Source: Camellia lanceoleosa
Taxonomy: Eukaryota; Streptophyta; Magnoliopsida; Ericales; Theaceae
Length of the DNA stretch: 64,000 nucleotides
Direction of reading: 5' to 3'
NCBI GenBank assembly: GCA_025200525.1
Contig: CM045761.1
Coordinates: 99,486,182 to 99,550,181, forward strand
Positions within the stretch are counted from its first letter, which is position 1, and the number at the start of each line of letters is the position of its first letter. Made by a program: the position numbers and the translations under genes. Below the pieces are notes generated by a model. That model did no database searches. It was not told the DNA's origin and was given only the letters and a program-made list of their open reading frames with translations. Positions 57,555-64,000 of the stretch are shown one piece after another.

Positions 57555-58522
57555 TCATCCCCTGATAGTTACAGGTCGAAGAAGATCTCGGCTCGCACGC
57601 TTCTTCTCCGCGTTTATCCACGACTCTGGGAAGCCGCAAAATGGAAAGTCCTCCCTTTCCCGGACGAAGCGTCCGTTTAGGGTACCCTGAATGGCCCTAT
57701 GCATTAACTCAAAAGGCTTCCCAGCCTGCTTTGCTCTGGCTCTTCCGGCCATTTCTTTTCTTTTCCTCACCCAGTCCTCTTTGGTGGGCAGATAACCCAA
57801 GCCAAAGGTATGAGGGTTATGTGGCACTTCGCCAATCTTTTGCGCCTTTCGGCTTCTTCCTAATCCCATCCCAGGGATGTGTTGTAGCTTGTTCATGAGG
57901 TAGACGGATTGAGCACTGACGTACACACCTTCATTCACAGCCATAATATTCTGCACCACCCGGGCCTCAGCCAAAGTGAACCCTGATAAGAACACATCCT
58001 CCGTGCCATGCTCGATTTCTAGAACTGGTGTAGACATTTCTGGCAGCGGATGGATGGATGAATTTCCGAAGACAATAGCCACCCCCTTCCCGTGAGGGTA
58101 CTTCAGCATTTGATGTAAAGTGGAAGAGACTACCTTTACTTGGTGCAGCCACGGCCGCCCCAAGAGTAGATTGAAGGTTGCGGGAACGTCTAAGACATGA
58201 AATTCAATGTTATGTTGTCCCGGACCAACCTGAGTCTGAATTTTGACAGTCCCCATCACTTCCATGCTAGTATTATCATATGCCCTGATCACTTGAGTAG
58301 TCGGCACGAAGTCATGGGCTTCAACCGATTGCATCTGCTGTTACAGGTAGGCGGAACATTGATGGCGGACCCAGTATCAACAAATACCACCGGTATCCAC
58401 TTGTCTCTACACTCCATGGAGACATAGAGAGGTTTGTTATGATTTGTGCCCTCAGGCGGTAGTTCTTTGTCTGAAAAGGTTAATGCCGGGGAACCTCCTC
58501 CCGGAAAAGACCCAACAACCAA
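57555..58522 (-). pseudogene. Aspartic protease region
   Basis: Two overlapping frames carry the protease. The first (58522-58289) has the catalytic motif VDTGSAINV at residues 48-56. The second (58334-57555) has the flap and C-terminal part, with FNLLLGRPWLH near residues 54-64, followed by a G-patch-like stretch (HIPGMGLGRSRKAQK) and a basic linker. A frame change lies between them (about 58310). Another lies at a GGGG run near 57563, just before RT. Ogre relatives are known to have a stop or an intron at the protease-RT boundary; here a one-base shift explains the break. Confidence 0.8.
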
Positions 58523-59413
58523 ATGCTTCTGGTGTAGTATCTATAGAGAGTTTGGCCTTGTCCATAGCAGATAGGACAGCCCGTCTGTGTACTCGCGACG
58601 CCATAAGCAGTCCCCAGATGGAGATGTCTGCTTGTATTTTCTTCAATTGCTTGAGCACAGCTCTGTTTCTCCTTCTGTTTCTCAGCTTCTTTGTCTTTCC
58701 CAGACACCTCAGGTTGGTCTAAGTGCTGGGGCTTGAAATATCGCCCACTTCTTGTCATATGAGCGATCTCGTCAATATACCAGGTATCATCTGGTTGGTT
58801 ACTTCCCCAATCCTCATCTGTGTGGGCAAGACATAAGTCATCGTCTTCCCACCACATCCCGTCGGCGGAGCAGACACTGTCGACTCCGATATGCTCGCAC
58901 CAAGACCTTCATCCTCATGCCCGCAGCATTTCCTATTCCCGTGCACACAGCACTCTCGACCCCCATACGGGCCTTAGCTTTTCTAATTATCTCGGAATCC
59001 TCAAACCTTTGTTGTTCCAACTGCGTCAGTACAGCTGGTTGGTCAATATTCCCTGCATTTACAATCCCCAAATTCTGAGCGAAATTCTTAGTGCCGGCGC
59101 TCTCCGGCGGTGGATTCTGACTCTCGGCCTTTCCGGCCACCACTGATACTCTTGCCCCTGCCGGGCCCTGTTCTGGTCGATATTCTACGATGTCTGGTTG
59201 ATCATCTAACCATCCGGTAACTTCTGCCGACTCCTCGTATTCAAACCAGTTGATTGCGGCATCTCCTGATTCTTGGTCACTGAAGAACTGGAGGTTGGCA
59301 AAGTCCTCTCCCACAGCTGTTAGATCATCTGTTCCCCTTTCAAATCTGTCCCCCTGAATCACACATAATTCTGCTCTTTCTGGCAGCCCTGCACTCAGCT
59401 CAGACCGGCCCAC
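58480..59413 (-). pseudogene. Gag-protease linker region
   Basis: Two frames (59413-58838 and 58857-58480) join the end of gag to protease. Short recognisable pieces include QQRFEDSEIIRKAKARMG, EDDDLCLAHTDEDWG and RSGRYFKPQHLDQPEV; the last resembles the segment before protease in other Tat polyproteins. Most of this part is acidic and of low conservation. Frame breaks occur near 59400, 58850 and 58600. Confidence 0.6.
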
Positions 59414-60675
59414 TGATTGGATGTATTCACTCGGATCATAAGCTCCTTCAGCAAGATTCCCGGACTGTTCAATCTCAGACTCAGCAATTCCATTTTCCTC
59501 TGAAATCTGCCTGTCCCATCTTCGGTGGTTACCACCACTAGCTTAGATTGGGTTGTGGAGATGTCCATCATGCATAAGTCAGTGCAGACAGGAAGGATCA
59601 CCTCCGGCTTAGGTAGGTGGGATGGGGTGATATAGATACTAGGATCGTAAGACACGACCCCAGTTTGGATGAAGTTGATTCTATTGGGAGGAGGGGCTTG
59701 GTTATGTGGTGGGAGAGGATTTGTCTTGACGTTGGGTTTTTCGGGAGGCGCGATCACCTGCTTGTCAATAAGATCCTGGATCTCATGACGCAATCTGAAA
59801 CAACGGTCGGTGTCATGACCGTGCTGTTGGTGATACACGCAGTATTTTGTCGGGTCATGAGAGGGAGGGAGTGGATTTGGTAGTGGCCTCGGCTCTCGGG
59901 GCGTCAAATGCTTCTTCCTGATCAATACCCCCAGAGCTTTGGACAGGGGCATATATAGGGGGGTGAAGGTTCTTTGGCCTCTGGGTTGATATTTGGTGTT
60001 TTGGGTATTGCTTCCAAATGCGCCAGAGAAAGGCGTGGCTGTCGTGGGTCTTGGGGGAGGGGGAGTGGTGGTGACCATGCTCACTTCTGAAGCTCGTGCA
60101 GTTGCAGCGCCACTTGGGCCTGCGTTATTGTTACGGTTGAAAGTCCTTCTGGGTTGCTCCTTATCCTGGTCAATCAGACCTTGTTTTATGGCATCCTCGA
60201 TCTGTACTCCCATCTCGTGTAAATCTGAGAAGGTGGGAAAGGGAAGTACGATCATCTTCTGCATCAATTTCGGTTGGAGATTGCGCACAATCATCCTGAT
60301 TTGATCTTTGTCTGTAGGCCTCAAGGTTATCATCGATGCCTTTGCCCTCCAACGAGTTACAAAGTCTGAGAAAGTCTCCTTGGGTTCCTGCCTCGTTGTT
60401 TCGAGATCACGAGTTGTAATCTCGATCTGTGTATTGTACGAGTACTGTGCAACAAAGGCCTCAGCCATTTCATCCCAGCTTCTTTTTACCTCATCTTCTA
60501 ACTTCGCGTACCAGATGGCCGTCACACCCGACAAAGTTCGGCCAAACAGGGAAAGCTTTTGTGGTCGGGTTAGGCCCATTGGCCGCAGGATGTCTGAGAA
60601 TAGCCAAAGATGGACCATGGGATCTCCAGACCCGTCGAAGCGGTCAATTTGTGGTATCTTGAATCTGTCTGGCAA
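59395..60675 (-). CDS. Gag capsid and nucleocapsid region
   Basis: 426 codons, starting within the polyprotein at PDRFKIPQIDRFDGSGDP. The retrotransposon gag domain spans about residues 20-150 (LFSDILRPMGL, WDEMAEAFVAQYSYN, QEPKETFSDFVTRWRAKA). A Pro/Thr-rich linker follows, then a zinc-knuckle-like motif (CVYHQQHGHDTDRC, near residues 283-296), which in this lineage replaces the classic CCHC knuckle. It assembles the particle and packages RNA. The methionine at 60675 is probably internal; the N-terminal part continues to about 61395 in broken frames. Confidence 0.88.
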   Translation of the reverse strand: MPDRFKIPQIDRFDGSGDPMVHLWLFSDILRPMGLTRPQKLSLFGRTLSGVTAIWYAKLEDEVKRSWDEMAEAFVAQYSYNTQIEITTRDLETTRQEPKETFSDFVTRWRAKASMITLRPTDKDQIRMIVRNLQPKLMQKMIVLPFPTFSDLHEMGVQIEDAIKQGLIDQDKEQPRRTFNRNNNAGPSGAATARASEVSMVTTTPPPPRPTTATPFSGAFGSNTQNTKYQPRGQRTFTPLYMPLSKALGVLIRKKHLTPREPRPLPNPLPPSHDPTKYCVYHQQHGHDTDRCFRLRHEIQDLIDKQVIAPPEKPNVKTNPLPPHNQAPPPNRINFIQTGVVSYDPSIYITPSHLPKPEVILPVCTDLCMMDISTTQSKLVVVTTEDGTGRFQRKMELLSLRLNSPGILLKELMIRVNTSNQWAGLS

Positions 60676-61395
60676 TGTTACGGCTACATCGGTGTACCCA
60701 TCTTCAATGTCCGGAATGGCTTTTACCCCTTGTGATTTCTTGAAAAGCTTCTCAAGCTTGCTCGATTTTAGGGTCAGATGGTCGATTCGAACTCAAAAGG
60801 AGAGTCGGGTGGTTGGGTGTATGAGTCTTGGACAGTTGAGGTGGAAGCGGGCGAGCTAGTCCGTTGGAAGGTTTGTGTCCTCTTGGATATTCTCGACATT
60901 TGGCACGGTGTTCGGGTGTTTGGCGAGCATTACGAGCAGTAGGAGCTGCTTTCCGTAATGGGGGCCTGCTGGAGGAGGAACGATGAGAAGCAGATGCCGC
61001 GTCTCATTGCGATCTAGTGATGAGCTCGACTTCTTTGGGCCATGAGTAACTTTGTTGCTTAGAAAATTCGCTTGGCGGATGGCATCCTCTGCATCATCTC
61101 ATGCTCTCTAGCATTAGACGCATCATTTCCTCTATCCCGCCATATTACATTGGTCGGTGGTGACCGTTAAGTGTATCTCTATGGCGGAAACAGAAATCCC
61201 AACTTGACTGTTTGCTGCTAAAGTACCCCGTTGTCCCGGTAATCCCTGCTCTGACACACTGCGCCTCCTTGGCCTTCTTCTAACAACTGGGGGTAGGGAG
61301 TGGAACACTGGATGTCCGTCAACCAGATCCTCAGATCGATTGAGTCGACGACCTCGTGTCCAAAGCGCTTGGGGAATATCTCTCGTTCTAAGCAA
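60676..61395 (-). pseudogene. Broken N-terminal part of gag
   Basis: Coding-like pieces continue upstream of 60675, with GVKAIPDIEDGYTDVAV directly before it and SPFEFE about 40 residues earlier in another frame (break near 60785). An ATG at 61395 opens 87 codons rich in Arg. The same order (PFEFE, KLEKLFKK, DVEDGYT) is seen in the relic gag of element X. The true gag start is probably in 60900-61400. Confidence 0.5.
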
Positions 61396-62110
61396 TTGTG
61401 CTAAAAAACCGCCCTAGCAAAAGATAAATAAAAGCGAAAAGGAAATAAATAACCGGATAAGCGGACAATATAACAAATTAAATTAAAAACACAACACTGC
61501 AGTGGGCATAACAACACACCTTTGGTAAAAGTTGAATACACACTGTCCTCAAACACTGATCAATATCCCTGAATCACTGTCCCCAAAACTGAATCGGATA
61601 CCCGCAGATAACTGATTCTCAAATACTGACCGATGCCCGCAGGCCTGATGCCCAAACTCATAAACTGATGCATGCATTCCTGTAGAGACGCACTCTAAAA
61701 GCACATAACAGATAAGTGAGAGCCAAAACACCCCTATGTTGAGGTAGGGTTTCCCTGTCCTATTTTGTCAGGAGCTAGGGTTTCACTACGCACGTAGCGG
61801 TTTCAAACAACCTATATCGGGTAAGCAACCTGTCCTAGTTTGGAATGGTCACTACGGATCCGAATATGCACTAGGTCGAATGGTCAAAAAGGGTGCCGCG
61901 GTAAAACCGGGGTTTGTGTTCCCATACTGGCAGAGCCCACAACCGGTCAGCCTTATGGTCATGCCTTGACAAGACAAGCCTCCGACAAACCGTTCAGGAA
62001 TAACAGATGGCAAACACGGTGTCCTAGGCGCACCAATGCAAATGCAATGCAAAGAAACACACAAATGTATTAAAACCAGATATCATGAGTTCGAGTCAAG
62101 TTCTCCAAAC
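61396..62110 (-). other. 5' leader of the giant element
   Basis: About 715 bases between primer site and gag start, without a supported ORF. The Ogre-type extra ORF is absent here. It aligns with 6592-7015 (older element Y). Confidence 0.6.
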
Positions 62111-62128
62111 TCCCCAGCAGAGTCGCCA
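62111..62128 (-). promoter_or_regulatory. Primer binding site, tRNA-Arg-like
   Basis: The minus strand reads TGGCGACTCTGCTGGGGA, six bases after the 5' LTR. From memory, this matches the complement of the 3' end of a plant tRNA-Arg in 16 of 18 positions. Priming by tRNA-Arg is typical of Ogre/Tat elements. Confidence 0.7.
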
Positions 62129-62133
62129 GAAAC

Positions 62134-64000
62134 GGTAGACGTCCCCGAACGCCCCGGGAGGGTTAAGTCTCGTTCCGTTCATATTGGGGTCACTATAGTT
62201 CAAGGACTCAAATGTCACGGTTCTTAATCTTGAACCAAAGAGTCCAAATCCGGCAAATCGATTTTGAAAATAGATTTTTTTGAAAAGAAGTGCCAAACAT
62301 GGATCGCTTTGCGGAATCTGAGTCGCCACCTAAATGTTTTTAATGGGAAATTTAGGAAACCTCGACTCGGTGCCAAAGGCCACGTGTCCGTCATCACCAA
62401 AGTTGCCTCGGCTCGAACTTGGGTACGATTGGGAAGGTCACTTTGTGAGCACCCCTCGTGGCCAGTCAAAGACCGGCCTCTACTAACCATCATATCTATT
62501 TTTAAAAACATTGTGTGTTCTTATTCCGGTTATTAGCCTAGATTTACTATGTGATGCGCACAGCATACAAGTATAGACTAGATCGCCTGAATTGGAACAA
62601 AACATTTCATGCTTGTTTGTTTGAAAATGGTTTGATGGTGCTACTCGCAAGTAGGCTAAGACGTGGATTTGCCACCCTCGGGTGGGCTTAAGAAAACATG
62701 ATTTTGCCACTATCTAGTGGGCTTTAAAACAAACATTTGATGAATTGTTCCAATCCAAATAACCCAACCTCCACCCACAGGCATTTAAGCATTTATATCG
62801 CATAAGCAAATAGCCTCATGGTAAGCATGCTATCATGGCAGTCACTCACACGCATGCAAGGATGCTAAAGTATAAAACTCACTGAGTACTCCAAGCCAAA
62901 ACAAAAACTATATTAGAAATCATGCATGATCCTAAGTATACAGAAATACCTAATGCAACACATGCAAAAATGCAAACTATAGCAGGCTCGGCTATTCTAA
63001 ACATGGCATATGGAATGCTACAGCTAACATGTATTCAACTTGGAATTGAAATACAAATGCAGTTAGTATGGTGCGCCGAGCCCGGTGCATGCAAAATAGA
63101 TGAATGAATGCAAACATGCTATCATACTATATGCTAATTGAAACATGCCCTCATCTAACCATCATAAGCAGGTAAATAAAAGGGAAGAAAGACGTAGGAT
63201 TGGAAGACATACATCACACTCACCCACACTTATTACAATTTTGCCCTCGCACAGTGGGTCCGAATAAATATACAGTCTCGAATAAAAGAATAGTACAGTC
63301 CAAATAATACAGTCCAAATAATGTACAAATTCCTAATTAATTAACAAATTAACTAAGAAAGTCAGAATCGCATGCAAGCCGTGATCGCCTTGATTCCGCT
63401 CCGGGTGATGAATGATGCATGTTCGGGTTGCCTTTGTGCGGAAATCCATGACGATGCCCCAATTAGCCTCTGTTTGCACTTGTTCTTGAAATGCGTGCCA
63501 AGCCTCGGAAGACTGCTGATTCTTGATTTTGCTGCAACAGAGAGCAGGAAAGGGGCATAGCAATGTATTTTCACAAATGTATGCATGCCTCGATCCTCGT
63601 GCCACCAATCACGCATATCGATACATGATGGCCGATGAGTCGAATTGCACAACTCAATATGAAATGAATGCATATGAAAATACAACAAAACCTAACTCCA
63701 TCATGGATAATCCGGAGTGTTGGATCGAGAAATTGAGACACTAAGTCACTCGAGTAACGACGAACGCATTCCTCGTGCCCGTGCTAACTCCTATCCCGAA
63801 CACAATGCAATATGCATGATATGCATGAAATACAACTAAGATACAACCTAACATGCGAAAGGCTATGAAATGGCATACACAATGCACGAGGAAACATGGC
63901 ATACACAATGCGCTAATATACAACCTAGCGTACACAATGCTATGGAATGAAATGGCATACACAATACAATATGGGCTTACACCAACACAAGTGGACCTTG
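62134..64000 (-). repeat. 5' LTR of the giant element (partial)
   Basis: It starts with GTAGACGTCCC (first base altered from TGTAGACG) and is collinear with 39394-41255 to the window edge. The remaining 2.5 kb, with U3 and promoter, lies outside. Confidence 0.88.

Larger units (their letters stand above)
39394..64000 (-). mobile_element. Giant Tat-lineage Ty3/gypsy element, nested
   Basis: The minus-strand order is 5' LTR (62134 to beyond the window), primer site, gag, protease, RT, ancestral RNase H, second RNase H, integrase, two antisense genes, polypurine tract, 3' LTR (39394-46179). The internal region is about 15.95 kb and each LTR about 4.4 kb without the nested insert, so about 25 kb in total. 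The second RNase H between the first one and integrase, the long LTRs and the tRNA-Arg-like primer site are hallmarks of the Tat lineage (Ogre, Retand and relatives). The extra 5' ORF of Ogre proper is not evident. Frame breaks in every coding part make this copy defective. Confidence 0.88.

Noticed and set aside
60308..60859. A 183-codon plus-strand ORF opposite gag
   Set aside because: It is the complement of conserved gag coding sequence and has no features of its own.

Overview
The window is nuclear DNA of a flowering plant, most likely a eudicot. The reasons are a host gene with plant-type introns, nested plant LTR retrotransposons, MITE-like foldback elements, a plant-type telomeric repeat (CCCTAAA) and AT-rich microsatellite-bearing spacers. 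No bacterial, organellar or rRNA/tRNA gene was seen.

Layout. (1) 1-9722 holds two stacked, decayed copies (here X and Y) of a minus-strand Ty3/gypsy family: a gag relic, a complete ~4.46 kb LTR, then the leader and LTR of an older copy into which X seems to have inserted. (2) 9723-17260 is a repeat graveyard: an LTR-like remnant with paired CTCGAG-type motifs, a copia-like LTR fragment, MITEs and a run of long inverted repeats. (3) 17675-32326 is the only host gene I can support: a minus-strand GPI-anchored non-specific lipid-transfer protein (LTPG type). Its three exons join in phase, and its first intron is 12.75 kb. That intron contains a 4.9 kb non-autonomous LTR retrotransposon, an inverted fragment of the same LTR, a CACTA-like element and simple repeats. 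Intron 2 contains a LINE-like 3' end. (4) 32327-35430 is the gene's upstream region, with an interstitial telomeric repeat, and an unrecognised broken gene. (5) 35430-39393 is a plus-strand LTR/gag relic followed by a broken gene resembling the 'putative plant transposon protein' domain. (6) 39394 to the window end is a giant Tat-lineage Ty3/gypsy element on the minus strand: ~4.4 kb LTRs, ~16 kb internal region, tRNA-Arg-like primer site, gag, protease, RT, two RNase H domains and integrase. A 2401 bp solo LTR of another family sits inside its left LTR.

Between its integrase end and its 3' LTR, the giant element carries two genes on the opposite strand. One has several intron-like gaps and resembles plant mobile domain (PMD) proteins. 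The other resembles the DUF7745 family and has a TATA box just upstream. Both are broken by stops or frameshifts. They share an exact 18-base GGCCGGCC-type palindromic block with each other and with the element's own LTR.

The points most worth a second look are the split LTPG gene, the double antisense gene cargo, and the CTCGAG-type motifs. These motifs occur in pairs 20 bases apart in two different repeats and look like hairpin-forming units. All family calls come from reading motifs; no database search was run.
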